DNA from: SXRF01 sp039808985
Lineage (GTDB): Bacteria > Pseudomonadota > Alphaproteobacteria > Rickettsiales > SXRF01
Direction of reading: 5' to 3'
Length of the DNA: 64,000 nucleotides
Assembly: GCA_039808985.1 (NCBI GenBank)
Contig: JBDHUC010000005.1
Location: 1-64,000, forward strand
Of this stretch, positions 1 to 8,120 are shown piece by piece (position 1 is the stretch's first letter; the number at the start of each line of letters is the position of its first letter). The notes beneath the pieces were generated by a model. The model made no database searches. It was not told where the DNA came from and saw nothing but the letters and a program-made list of their open reading frames with translations. The translations under genes were made by a program, and so were the position numbers.

Positions 1-127
1 TGTAAAACGAGAATTATACAGAAAAAATAAATTATCCATTATGTGATACGGCTGCAGGTGATGTTTCCTGCGCCCTTAAATTGCATATAATACAATTTTT
101 TTTTAGCGCAAGGGGGGGGGGAGAAAG

Positions 128-153
128 ATGAATGGATGAATAGATGAATGAGG
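128..153. repeat. GATGAATA word repeat (microrepeat A)
   Basis: Direct repeats of an octamer-like word (GATGAATG / GATGAATA) follow a run of ten G at about 111-120. The same word recurs near 11140, 34968 and 60335. No gene is visible in bases 1-178, which hold only AT-rich sequence, the G run and this repeat. Confidence 0.6.
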
Positions 154-178
154 TAATAGATTGTCCGATGATAAGCTA

Positions 179-625
179 TTACAGCGTTGAGGTGCTGGCG
201 ATGGCCATTTCAAGCTTGGCCAGTTCGACCGCAGTGCGCAGCTCTATTTCATCCATTATCGCAATGAGATGCGGATCGGCAACGCTTTGGCGCTGAAGCG
301 ACAGGTTGTGGCGGATATTGTTGAGTACATCCATAGGCAGCGACCCAAGCAGAAGCTTGCGGCGGAGCTGTTCAAGCGAATCGAGCATGGACTCGCCCTG
401 CTTTATAAGCTTCTTGCGGCGTACCTCCTCTTCGGAAACTTCCTGAAGCGCCAGCATTCCTGAAAGCGCAGATGAGGCGGCTATATCGCTGAGCTTTGCA
501 GAATTTGGCGTTTCTTCGCTTTCAGCAAGGGAAAGCAGGCTGGAAAAATCGCCAGCGGAACCTGCGCCAGCGCGCCTTCTCGCTGCCGAGGTGTTTTTGA
601 TGTTTCCGTAAGAATCAACTTTCAT
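179..625 (-). CDS. fliX: Flagellar assembly regulator FliX
   Basis: FliX is an alphaproteobacterial regulator that couples early flagellar assembly to the sigma-54 activator FlbD. The 148-residue protein starts MKVDSYGNI, then has a basic Arg/Gly stretch (SAARRRAGAG) and an acidic linker. A helical C-terminal half follows, with SMLDSLEQLRRKLLLGSLP and ELRTAVELAKLEMA, the typical FliX end. An upstream ATG at 712 would add 29 residues unlike the family, so the start at 625 is preferred. It is divergent from flgI, the usual alphaproteobacterial arrangement, and a sigma-54 site lies in front of flgI. Assignment rests on recognised family sequence and context. Confidence 0.85.
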   Translation of the reverse strand: MKVDSYGNIKNTSAARRRAGAGSAGDFSSLLSLAESEETPNSAKLSDIAASSALSGMLALQEVSEEEVRRKKLIKQGESMLDSLEQLRRKLLLGSLPMDVLNNIRHNLSLQRQSVADPHLIAIMDEIELRTAVELAKLEMAIASTSTL

Positions 626-668
626 GACCTGATTATATATAGCAAAGATTACGGATTGGTAAAGGGGG

Positions 669-700
669 CTGGATGACAGATGACGGATAACGGATGACAA
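669..700. repeat. GATGACGG word repeat (microrepeat B)
   Basis: Imperfect direct repeats of GGATGACA / GATGACGG / GATAACGG lie upstream of fliX, in the fliX-flgI intergenic region. The same word forms an inverted pair at 55950-56035 next to ffh. Confidence 0.55.
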
Positions 701-748
701 GCAGGTAAACACTGATCGCTGATAACTGGCAACTGGCCACTAAATATT

Positions 749-765
749 TGGCACGGTAATTGCTT
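749..765 (+). promoter_or_regulatory. Sigma-54 (RpoN) promoter for flgI
   Basis: TGGCACGGTAATTGCTT matches the -24/-12 consensus TGGCAC-N5-TTGC exactly, with GG (750-751) and GC (762-763) 12 bases apart. It lies 36 bases before the preferred flgI ATG, and the divergent gene is fliX, whose product controls sigma-54 flagellar transcription. Activator sites were not identified. Confidence 0.8.
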
Positions 766-800
766 TGATTGCCCTGTTATTTTTTAACAGGGAATTAAGC

Positions 801-1997
801 ATGAGTCAGAAATATATCCATAAACAGAATGTCTGGGTGCGTGTGTGGGCAGATGTGGAAACCGTATTCTACCGGTTTGTGTTCCTGCCATTAATGTTTT
901 TGATTATTTTGTGGGGATATTTGATTGCCATGTCCTCGATGGCGCATGCTGAATCGCGCATAAAAGATATTGTCACCTTCGAGGGCATACGTGAAAATAT
1001 GCTGATGGGATACGGCCTGGTGGTGGGGCTGAACGGAACCGGCGACAAGCTTAAAAACAGCGCCTTCACCGAGCAAAGCTTAATTGCATTCCTGGAACGC
1101 CAGGGAGTGAACACACGCGGAACCGAACTTAAAACCCAGAATGTCGCGGCGGTTACAATTACCGCAACCCTGCCGCCATTCGCACGCACCGGAAGCAAGC
1201 TCGATGTTTCGGTAAGCGCGATGGGCGATGCGAAAAATTTAGCTGGCGGAACATTGCTGGCAACGCCGCTTTATGGCGCAGATGGCGAGGTTTACGCAGT
1301 AGCGCAGGGTTCAATCTCAATAGGCGGTTTCAAAGCGCAGGGTGAATCTACTACCGTTACCAAGGGCGTGCCTACTTCGGGCTTTATCGCCAGTGGCGGT
1401 ATGGTGGAACGCGAAACCGATTTTGTTTTGAATAAGCTCCAGAAAATGAAGTTGTCACTGCGTAACCCTGATATATCAACGGCGCAGCGCATATCAGACG
1501 TTATCAACGAACATATCGGCCCGAGCCTTGCCAATGTTTCTGACCCGGGAACCGTTGAACTGAGCGTGCCTGATGTTTACAAAAATAATGTTACGCAATT
1601 GCTCGCCGATATTGAAACCCTGCCGGTGGAAACTGACCAGGTGGCAAAAATCGTGATCGATGAAGCTTCGGGCACCATCGTTATGGGTGAGAATGTAAAT
1701 ATTGACACTGTGGCTGTGGCGCAGGGAAACCTGGTGGTAAAGGTTGAAGAACGCCCTGTTGTTTCGCAGCCTAACCCGTTTTCGCCGGAATCATCGCAGA
1801 CAGTGGTGACAGCGCAGACCGAGGTTTCGGTAAACGACAAGCCGGGTAACCGCATGGCGATATTAAAAAAGGGCGCAAGCCTTAAGGACCTGGTTGCAGG
1901 GCTTAACGCACTGGGGGTCAGCCCACGCGACCTTATTACTATATTGCAGACGATCAAATCGGCAGGTGCTTTGCAGGCGGAGATAAAGACGAGGTAA
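801..1997 (+). CDS. flgI: Flagellar P-ring protein FlgI
   Basis: FlgI forms the periplasmic P ring around the flagellar rod. The mature part begins AESRIKDIVTFEGIRENML, followed by GYGLVVGLNGTGD, the signature of the family. The C-terminus carries SLKDLVAGLNALGVSPRDLI. A hydrophobic signal segment ends at SSMAHA. The ATG at 801 gives an unusually long amino-terminal region before the hydrophobic core. Internal ATGs, for example at 894, would leave a conventional signal peptide, so the exact start is uncertain. It is preceded by a sigma-54 promoter and followed after 41 bases by flgJ. Confidence 0.95.
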   Translation: MSQKYIHKQNVWVRVWADVETVFYRFVFLPLMFLIILWGYLIAMSSMAHAESRIKDIVTFEGIRENMLMGYGLVVGLNGTGDKLKNSAFTEQSLIAFLERQGVNTRGTELKTQNVAAVTITATLPPFARTGSKLDVSVSAMGDAKNLAGGTLLATPLYGADGEVYAVAQGSISIGGFKAQGESTTVTKGVPTSGFIASGGMVERETDFVLNKLQKMKLSLRNPDISTAQRISDVINEHIGPSLANVSDPGTVELSVPDVYKNNVTQLLADIETLPVETDQVAKIVIDEASGTIVMGENVNIDTVAVAQGNLVVKVEERPVVSQPNPFSPESSQTVVTAQTEVSVNDKPGNRMAILKKGASLKDLVAGLNALGVSPRDLITILQTIKSAGALQAEIKTR

Positions 1998-2038
1998 TTC
2001 TAGGTGTTAGTTTTGGTGGTTAGTGGAAAGGATAGGGA

Positions 2039-2344
2039 ATGTTAATAGATAGTGCAATTTCTGCAGGGTCGCAGGTAATGTCCGCCAGATTGCAAGGGGT
2101 TAAGGGCATGGACCCCGAGAAGGCCGCAGTGGTGGCCAGGGATTTTGAATCTATGTTCGTTAGCCAGATGGTCGAACAAATGTTCGGAGAATCAATAGGT
2201 TCTGACGCTTTTGGCACGGCGGATACTGACGAGGTTTACAAAGGGTTAATGGTTCAGGAGTACGGAAAAATCATAACCCAGTCCGGTGGCATAGGAATTG
2301 CTGATTACGTTAAGAGAGAGCTGCTGAAGCAGCAGGAAATGTAA
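2039..2344 (+). CDS. flgJ: Rod-binding protein FlgJ, short form (CheL-like)
   Basis: The 101-residue protein is only the rod-binding domain. It has AAVVARDFESMFVSQMVEQM and ends IGIADYVKRELLKQQ, the usual pattern of this domain. The muramidase half found in enterobacterial FlgJ is absent, as is normal in alphaproteobacteria, where the gene is often called cheL. It probably acts as a scaffold for rod assembly in the periplasm. It sits between flgI and the flgN-like gene. Confidence 0.88.
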   Translation: MLIDSAISAGSQVMSARLQGVKGMDPEKAAVVARDFESMFVSQMVEQMFGESIGSDAFGTADTDEVYKGLMVQEYGKIITQSGGIGIADYVKRELLKQQEM

Positions 2345-2363
2345 AAAAGTGATGGAGAATAAT

Positions 2364-2834
2364 ATGACTGGGGAAGTGCTTACTGGTAATTATCCAAATG
2401 GTGCTGAGGTGCATAATTTAAAAATGCAGGATGTTATAACCCTGACAGCGCGGCTTGCGCAGCTACTTGCCGAGGAGGTTGACCTGCTTGGTGATATGAA
2501 AATAAAAAAAATAGAAGCTCTGCAACAGGAAAAAATATTTATAACCAATGCCCTGGAGGCACAGCGCAAACTTATAGAACGCCACCCATATATGCTGGGA
2601 AGCATCCCTTCGCGCGATAAGGCCGACCTGGAATCGGTCGCTGCGGTATTTGAGGATATACTTGAGGAAAATCACCGTAAACTGCTAATGGCCAAAGAAA
2701 TAAACCATAAGGTGGTGCAGGCGATAACCGACGTGGTGAAGGAAACAACCCAGAGCCGTACATATAATGGCAGCGGTTATGCGGGGATAGCGGCATTTAA
2801 TACACTATCTGTAACCCTGAACAAGACAATATAA
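2364..2834 (+). CDS. flgN: FlgN-like flagellar export chaperone
   Basis: FlgN chaperones the hook-filament junction proteins FlgK and FlgL during export, and both genes follow here. The protein is almost entirely helical. It has a long amphipathic helix (LTARLAQLLAEEVDLL, then KKIEALQQEK) and the C-terminal YNGSGY motif seen in alphaproteobacterial FlgN proteins. The ATG at 2364 is chosen because GGAG lies at 2354-2357. Starts at 2349 (GTG) and 2352 (ATG) are also open. Assignment is by helical pattern, tail motif and position; sequence identity in this family is low. Confidence 0.75.
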   Translation: MTGEVLTGNYPNGAEVHNLKMQDVITLTARLAQLLAEEVDLLGDMKIKKIEALQQEKIFITNALEAQRKLIERHPYMLGSIPSRDKADLESVAAVFEDILEENHRKLLMAKEINHKVVQAITDVVKETTQSRTYNGSGYAGIAAFNTLSVTLNKTI

Positions 2835-2910
2835 TTTTATGCAAACTCTACTGGCATGGATAATCTGCTTGCGATGAACATTCCTCAAAATACAAACTAC
2901 GGAACTAATT

Positions 2911-5622
2911 ATGAGCTTGACTCTTGCGCTGAATAACTCGCTCTCGGGGCTTAATATCAACCGCCAGTCGCTTGCGGTGCTTTCGCAGAATATAGCCAAC
3001 GCGAATACGCAGGGCTATAGCCGTAAGATAATTGACCAGGAATCACTGTATCTTGATGGCAATGGCGCGGGTGTGAGCATTAAGGACATTACCCGCAAAG
3101 TTGATGATTACCTGATAAAATCGGTGCGTGAACAGACCTCGCTGGTGGGGCAGGGAAATACGGTGAATGACTATAACGACCGTATCCAGATATTGCTGGG
3201 AAAGCCAGGCGACCAGAGCAGCATAGATTCCAATATCGGAAGCTTTTTCAATGCGCTGCAGTCGCTATCGCAGACGCCGGAAAATTCATCGCTCAGGGTG
3301 AATGCCGTAAACCTTGGTAAAACGCTGGCGGGGCGTATCAATGACCTGTCATCTGGCCTTAATGGCCTGCGCTTCCAGGCCGACCAGGATATAAGCCTGA
3401 TGGTGACTTCGATTAATGCCGATATAAAAGAAATTGATAAAATGAATAAGACCATCGGCAATGAAGCAGCCCTTGGAAAACCAACCGCAGAGCTTGAGGA
3501 TAAGCGTGACGGGCTTATACGCGACCTCTCAACCTACCTTGATATTTCAGTTTATAAAAAATCATCCGGCGAAATTAATATAAGCACCAATACGGGGCTT
3601 AGCCTGCTTGATGACAGTGTTTACCAGCTCTCATATAATGCTGCCGGGTCGGCTGATACTTTCGTAAATGATGCATCGCTTTCAGCGCTTAATATTTTCC
3701 GGCTTGATGAATCGGGTAAGCCGGTTGGTGCGCCAAAAGTGCTTATTTCACAGGGTACCAGCTCTACAATAACCAGCAATGTGAACAGCGGAAACCTTGC
3801 CGGGCTTGTGCAGATGCGCGACAAGGATATACCGGCCATCCTTACCCAGCTTGATAATTTAGCAGCGACAATACGCGACCAGATGAATATAATACATAAC
3901 AGCGGCACAGGTTTTCCCGGCGCGCAAAGCCTGACCGGCACACATCTGATGGTTGCTGATGATTACAGCCAGTGGAGTGGTAAAGTGCGTATTGCAGTCC
4001 TGGGCAGCGACGGCGGCCCGGTTGCTTCGCCTTACCCGGATGAAACAGGGGTGCGCCCACTGACGCTGGACCTTTCCACCCTTGATACCGGAACCGGGGC
4101 AGGGCAGCCTAATATACAGGGTATCATAGATGAAATAAACTGGACGCTTGGAACACCGCAGACCAAGGTGGAGCTTGGCAATATAAACAATATAACGCTT
4201 GTATCTGACAGCAAGAATATACCAAACAATACCGGGAACCTGAATTTCGATTTCAATATGGAAAATATATCGGGAAGCAATGCTGGCATATATGTAACCG
4301 GGATGCAGCTTTTAGACAGCAACGGCAACGTTATGGCTGCCCCTACATCTACTATGCCAGCGGTGAACCTGGCTGGTACTTACAGCACTATTGCCGGAAG
4401 CAAGGCGCTTACAATAAATACAGCGACAACTAATAACCTGAAAATCGGTGACAAGGTTTATCTATCCCAGCCATCTGGCGCGATTGATGGAATTCCGGCA
4501 TCGGATTTTGGCGGCTTCTTTACTATTACCTCGGTCAATGGCTCAAGCTTTACCGTGAATGTCGATACTGCTGCCAATGCTGGCGGGAATTTCGCTGTAG
4601 GCGGGCAGACGGCAACCCCGAAATACACGCAGATAAATGCCGGGGAATCGGTGCGTACAAAGGATGACGGTATGTTCACCGCGAATTTAAGCGGCAATTT
4701 AACCTCGCCTTATTATACCATAAAAATGAATGTTTCTGTCGATGATGGTAATGGCAACATATCCAGCTCGGTTATAAGCTACCGCGTGAATAATAACGAC
4801 ACCAACATGATGAATGCGCGTTATGCTGCGCTATCGGCAACGCAGGATGGAAAGCTGGTCTATCCCCAGACAACACAGCCTTTTGCCCGTGCCACCCTGG
4901 TTGATGCCAACGGAGTTGAGATTGGCAAGGTAAATGGAGCCTATACCACCACCCAGGCCGGTTATCTTAAAATTGAAAGCGGAATCCCGAACAATTATAT
5001 TTCTATTGATTCGCTTGACAGCACCGAGCTTGGAAGGCCGCATGATACCCCAAAAACTGACGCTACCAACCGTGGATTTTCGCATTATTTCGGGCTTAAT
5101 AATTTCTTCGTTGACGATGGTGATGCCCGTGTTGCGAAAACTGCCGGAAGCGCTGCGGCGCTCAAAGTTGAATCACGCCTGACCACCAATCCCAACCTGA
5201 TTGCCCTTGGCCAGCTTACTGCGGTTCCGCCGCCAAATGATCCAAGCAAGCCATCCACCTATACTTATGAGCGCACTATCGGAGATAATAGTGTGATAAA
5301 GGCGCTGGCGAACCTTGGGATACAGGAAGTGAGCTTTGCTGCGGCAGGTGGGTTGGGCCAGACCAAGATACCAATCGGCGCGTATGCGGGGCAGATAATA
5401 GGCGCGGCTGCAACCAACGCCAACGCATCAAAAACACTAAAGGATAACGCGCAGACATTGCTTGATGGCTATAACCAGCGTTCGGATTCGATAAGCGGCG
5501 TGAACCTTGATGAAGAGCTTGCCAACACGGTCATATACCAGAACGCCTATAGCGCATCGGCGCGTATTATTACTGTGGTCAACGCCATGTTTGATACGCT
5601 CCTGCAAGCTGCGGGAACATAA
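2911..5622 (+). CDS. flgK: Flagellar hook-associated protein FlgK
   Basis: FlgK (HAP1) joins hook and filament. The N-terminus has the flagellar rod/hook signature: LNNSLSGLNINRQSL followed by SQNIANANTQGYSRK. The C-terminus has GVNLDEELANTVIYQNAYSA followed by ARIITVVNAMFDTLLQ. At 903 residues it is much longer than the roughly 550 residues of enterobacterial FlgK. The extra length is a variable, Gly/Asn/Thr-rich middle (about residues 350-750), presumably surface exposed. It is followed by flgL. Confidence 0.95.
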   Translation: MSLTLALNNSLSGLNINRQSLAVLSQNIANANTQGYSRKIIDQESLYLDGNGAGVSIKDITRKVDDYLIKSVREQTSLVGQGNTVNDYNDRIQILLGKPGDQSSIDSNIGSFFNALQSLSQTPENSSLRVNAVNLGKTLAGRINDLSSGLNGLRFQADQDISLMVTSINADIKEIDKMNKTIGNEAALGKPTAELEDKRDGLIRDLSTYLDISVYKKSSGEINISTNTGLSLLDDSVYQLSYNAAGSADTFVNDASLSALNIFRLDESGKPVGAPKVLISQGTSSTITSNVNSGNLAGLVQMRDKDIPAILTQLDNLAATIRDQMNIIHNSGTGFPGAQSLTGTHLMVADDYSQWSGKVRIAVLGSDGGPVASPYPDETGVRPLTLDLSTLDTGTGAGQPNIQGIIDEINWTLGTPQTKVELGNINNITLVSDSKNIPNNTGNLNFDFNMENISGSNAGIYVTGMQLLDSNGNVMAAPTSTMPAVNLAGTYSTIAGSKALTINTATTNNLKIGDKVYLSQPSGAIDGIPASDFGGFFTITSVNGSSFTVNVDTAANAGGNFAVGGQTATPKYTQINAGESVRTKDDGMFTANLSGNLTSPYYTIKMNVSVDDGNGNISSSVISYRVNNNDTNMMNARYAALSATQDGKLVYPQTTQPFARATLVDANGVEIGKVNGAYTTTQAGYLKIESGIPNNYISIDSLDSTELGRPHDTPKTDATNRGFSHYFGLNNFFVDDGDARVAKTAGSAAALKVESRLTTNPNLIALGQLTAVPPPNDPSKPSTYTYERTIGDNSVIKALANLGIQEVSFAAAGGLGQTKIPIGAYAGQIIGAAATNANASKTLKDNAQTLLDGYNQRSDSISGVNLDEELANTVIYQNAYSASARIITVVNAMFDTLLQAAGT

Positions 5623-5653
5623 TTATGAATTTATATAATGGGGAGGAAATCTT

Positions 5654-6565
5654 ATGTCGGTAGGACGCATCAGTACATACGCGCTGCAACAGACGACATT
5701 GCGTGACGCCAGCAAGGCGCAGGTTACGCTTGCCGATTTGCAGCAGCAATTATCCAGCGGCTCCAAAGCGCAGGACTTTGCCGGACTGGGGGGCAATAAA
5801 TCCGAGCAGTTCCTGCTCCTTGAAAATAAGATCGCCAAGACTGATGTGTATCTTGATAATAATACCATAGTCGGCACCCGCATCGACAGCACAGACACTA
5901 TACTTGGCCAGGTTATAGATACGGCGACCAACCTTAAAAACCTAATCTCGCAGCGGCGCAATGCGGCTTCCAATACTGCGGCATTCCCTGATTCCCTTAC
6001 CGGAGCGTGGCAGGCTTTGACCAGCCAGCTCAACACCAGCCTGGAAGGACGTTATATTTTTGGCGGTACGCGCACTGATGTGGCGCCGGTGGATACCAAG
6101 AATTTTCCATCATTGCAGGAAGATGGTGTGCCTGATGACAATTATTATAACGGCAGCAAACAGGATATTTCAATCCGCGCGGACGATAATACAGAGATGA
6201 CCTATAATGTGCGCGCTGATGATGCTGGCATACAACAGATTTTCGCAGGTCTTGCCATGGCGATGAAAGGGCATGACCAAAATTCTGACGTTGATTTAAG
6301 CAAAGCTTACGATCTTGTTGAAAAAGGGTTAAACGGGGTTATTGCCACGCAATCAATTGTCAACCAAAATAAAGTGGCGCTTAATGACATAAATACCCGT
6401 CACCAATCATTTAAGCTTTATTTTCAAGGGGTAAAAGAAGAAATAGGTAATGCTGACCTGGTTTCGGTTTCTACAGAAGTTTCTATAAATCAAGGGATTT
6501 TGCAGGCGACGTTCCAGGCGTTTGCCAAAATTAATTCCTTGAAGCTTTCAGATTTTTTACGTTAA
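5654..6565 (+). CDS. flgL: Flagellar hook-associated protein FlgL
   Basis: FlgL (HAP3) is the second hook-filament junction protein and is related to flagellin. The 303-residue product starts MSVGRISTYALQQTTL and has a long N-terminal helix with LQQQLSSGSKAQDFAGL. A GRYIFGGTRTD motif is typical of FlgL, and a C-terminal helical segment ends INSLKLSDFL. GGAGG at 5641-5645 precedes the ATG. It lies 31 bases after flgK. Confidence 0.92.
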   Translation: MSVGRISTYALQQTTLRDASKAQVTLADLQQQLSSGSKAQDFAGLGGNKSEQFLLLENKIAKTDVYLDNNTIVGTRIDSTDTILGQVIDTATNLKNLISQRRNAASNTAAFPDSLTGAWQALTSQLNTSLEGRYIFGGTRTDVAPVDTKNFPSLQEDGVPDDNYYNGSKQDISIRADDNTEMTYNVRADDAGIQQIFAGLAMAMKGHDQNSDVDLSKAYDLVEKGLNGVIATQSIVNQNKVALNDINTRHQSFKLYFQGVKEEIGNADLVSVSTEVSINQGILQATFQAFAKINSLKLSDFLR

Positions 6566-6626
6566 ACTAACAAAGTTGTGCTATTATGTTCCAATCGCAC
6601 GGCAAAAATATAAGGGGTAAGATACT

Positions 6627-7106
6627 ATGCTAAGCCAATCAGCGTTCTCTGCCGGAGCAATCAATCCGCATGCTTCATTCCCTGAAACCATACAGTCGCG
6701 CTTTGGCGAGATAGCGGTGGATATTTCCAGGGCTATAAGCTTTCCACGCGGCCTGCTTGGAATGCCCGATAAATCAAATTTCGTGCTTACCAGTTTCAAC
6801 AGCCAGAAAATGGAACAGTTCAAGCTATTACAATCGCTTGATGAAACACAGCTTTCCTTCATAACCCTCCCTGTCGCGGTGAAAAATAACATAATTGACG
6901 CGCAGGATATTTATGATGCCGCAGATAATCTGCAGATAGCGCATGATGATCTGGTGGTGCTTTTGATAGTATCGGTTCACAGAAGCCCAGGCAGCGTTAA
7001 GCTTTCGGTTAACTCCCGCGCCCCGCTATTCCTCGATGTGAAGCATAAATTCGGCACGCAATATGTGTTCCAGAATGATGCCTATAAGGTTCAGCATTCC
7101 ATTTAA
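6627..7106 (+). CDS. fliW: Flagellar assembly factor FliW
   Basis: FliW binds flagellin and the translational regulator CsrA, coupling filament assembly to flagellin synthesis. Family features are visible: a strand with FPRGLLGMPD, the LLQSLDETQLSF region, and near the C-terminus VNSRAPLFLDVKHKFGTQYV. The protein is 159 residues, the usual size. No csrA gene lies beside it in this window. AAGGGG upstream of the ATG at 6627 is a plausible ribosome site. It closes the flagellar block. Confidence 0.88.
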   Translation: MLSQSAFSAGAINPHASFPETIQSRFGEIAVDISRAISFPRGLLGMPDKSNFVLTSFNSQKMEQFKLLQSLDETQLSFITLPVAVKNNIIDAQDIYDAADNLQIAHDDLVVLLIVSVHRSPGSVKLSVNSRAPLFLDVKHKFGTQYVFQNDAYKVQHSI

Positions 7107-7159
7107 TCACTGATTTGGCTTCAAATCTGCTTGTGATGGAACCTCCTCGCTCCTGTTTA

Positions 7160-7265
7160 TACAGATCCTGCGCTCTCGCGTTGCTCGCCGCAGGATGACC
7201 AGAACTGTTATTCCCGCCTTGCGCGGGAAGCCAGAAACACAAATTCTGCCAGTAAGTATTCCCTG
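7160..7265. repeat. Two hairpin repeats of the GTCAT/ATGAC group
   Basis: The first part, 7162-7200, is a hairpin: AGATCCTGCG pairs with CGCAGGAT across a loop of related bases, ending in ATGAC. The second part, about 7207-7265, has ATTCCCGCC / GCGCGGGAA and a trailing ATTCCCTGG. The first resembles the right half of the two-hairpin element seen intact at 35041-35133 and 42068-42160. Confidence 0.6.
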
Positions 7266-7291
7266 GAACCACGGCGCCGGATTTTCTCAAT

Positions 7292-7396
7292 TAGAGCATT
7301 TTCCATTTAATCGTGCGTGTTGTTATCCTTCGTCTCATGTACTATTGTACACTTCGCCTCGGATGCCTAACGCACAACTAAAGCGAAAACGCTCTA
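7292..7396. repeat. 105-bp palindromic element, copy 1
   Basis: The element begins TAGAGCATTTTCCATTTAAT and ends AAAGCGAAAACGCTCTA, so its ends are imperfect inverted repeats. The centre is TGTAC-TATT-GTACA. Other copies lie at 14411, 18584, 21434 and 63645. This copy lies between fliW and parD. Confidence 0.92.
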
Positions 7397-7473
7397 AGCA
7401 TTGAATTATTGATTGCCCTTGGATTTAATATTATTTTATGGTATTATTTGGTACATGTGCAGGAGATTTTATT

Positions 7474-7725
7474 ATGTCTAAAAACACCAGCCTGACGCTT
7501 GGCGACCATTTTACTGACTTCATAGCCACTCAATTACAAGATGGCCGTTATGGTTCAGCCAGTGAAGTAGTGCGTCAGGCTTTACGATTGCTTGAAGAAC
7601 ATGAGCAGAAGCTGGCGGTTGTTCGTTTTGCCCTTATTGAAGGAGAAAATAGTGGCAAGCCTGAAAAGCTCGATATGAAAAAAATTATCCGCAAAGCCAA
7701 ACGCCGCGCTGGCCTTGATGTTTGA
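7474..7725 (+). CDS. parD: ParD-family antitoxin
   Basis: An 83-residue ribbon-helix-helix antitoxin. The N-terminus SLTLGDHFTDFIATQL is the DNA-binding strand and first helix, GRYGSASEVVRQALRLLEE is the ParD core, and the basic C-terminus should wrap the toxin. AGGAG at 7461-7465 selects the ATG at 7474 over the upstream open frame. It overlaps the parE reading frame by 8 bases. The partner toxin is broken, so this antitoxin may now be free. Confidence 0.88.
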   Translation: MSKNTSLTLGDHFTDFIATQLQDGRYGSASEVVRQALRLLEEHEQKLAVVRFALIEGENSGKPEKLDMKKIIRKAKRRAGLDV

Positions 7726-8017
7726 TATTGTTATCCATCCCCGTGCGGAAGCTGACCTTGCTGATATTTGGCAATTTACCTTTGAAACATGGGGTGCTAC
7801 CCAGGCCAACATTTATCTTGAATAGTTGGATTTGGGGTTTCACCAGTTAGCTAAAAATTCCAAACTTGGTGAGGCGTGTGGTGATATTCGTACAGGCTAT
7901 CGCTGTCTGCGTTTGAACCGCCACATAGCCTATTACCGCCTTAAAGCCAATCAGATTGTCATTGTTCGTGTGCTTCATGAACGTATGGATATATCAAGGC
8001 ATCATTTAACTCCATAA
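7718..8017 (+). pseudogene. parE: ParE toxin with an in-frame amber codon
   Basis: One continuous frame encodes a full-length ParE/RelE-fold toxin of 99 residues apart from a TAG at 7823-7825. The first part reads MFDIVIHPRAEADLADIW. After the stop the frame continues LDLGFHQLAKNSKLGEACG, then IRTGYRCLRLNRHIAYYR and HERMDISRHHL, all standard ParE features. A CAG-to-TAG change restores YLEQLDLGF, the expected family sequence. The start overlaps the end of parD. TAG is used as a normal stop elsewhere in the window, so this is most simply an inactivating point mutation. Confidence 0.85.
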
Positions 8018-8120
8018 TTGACGCAAGTGCAGGGAAAAGTGCAAATTAATATTGCTTAAATCCTGCAATTATCTAATAATCCCGTCATCTTATTATCCAC
8101 TTATCCAAAAGGAAATGCCA

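Noticed and set aside
2852..2868. Sigma-54 site before flgK (TGGCATGGATAATCTGC)
   Set aside because: The GG-to-GC spacing is two bases too long for a functional -24/-12 promoter.
5654..6036. Long minus-strand frames opposite flagellar and other genes (for example 5623-6036, 1577-1957)
   Set aside because: They are antisense to clearly conserved genes and have low-complexity Ser/Cys-rich composition typical of shadow frames.
7195..7404. Open frame across the repeat block before parD (also 14299-14544, 18457-18726)
   Set aside because: All three frames translate the same 105-bp palindrome (EHFPFNRACCYPSSHVLLYTS). They have no ribosome site and no independent protein character, so they are repeat shadows.
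7823..7825. Reassigned TAG codon (alternative genetic code) to explain parE
   Set aside because: Several intact genes end in TAG at the expected place (transaminase at 11083, HAD at 22372, thiolase at 49104), and the GIY-YIG gene is broken by TAA instead.
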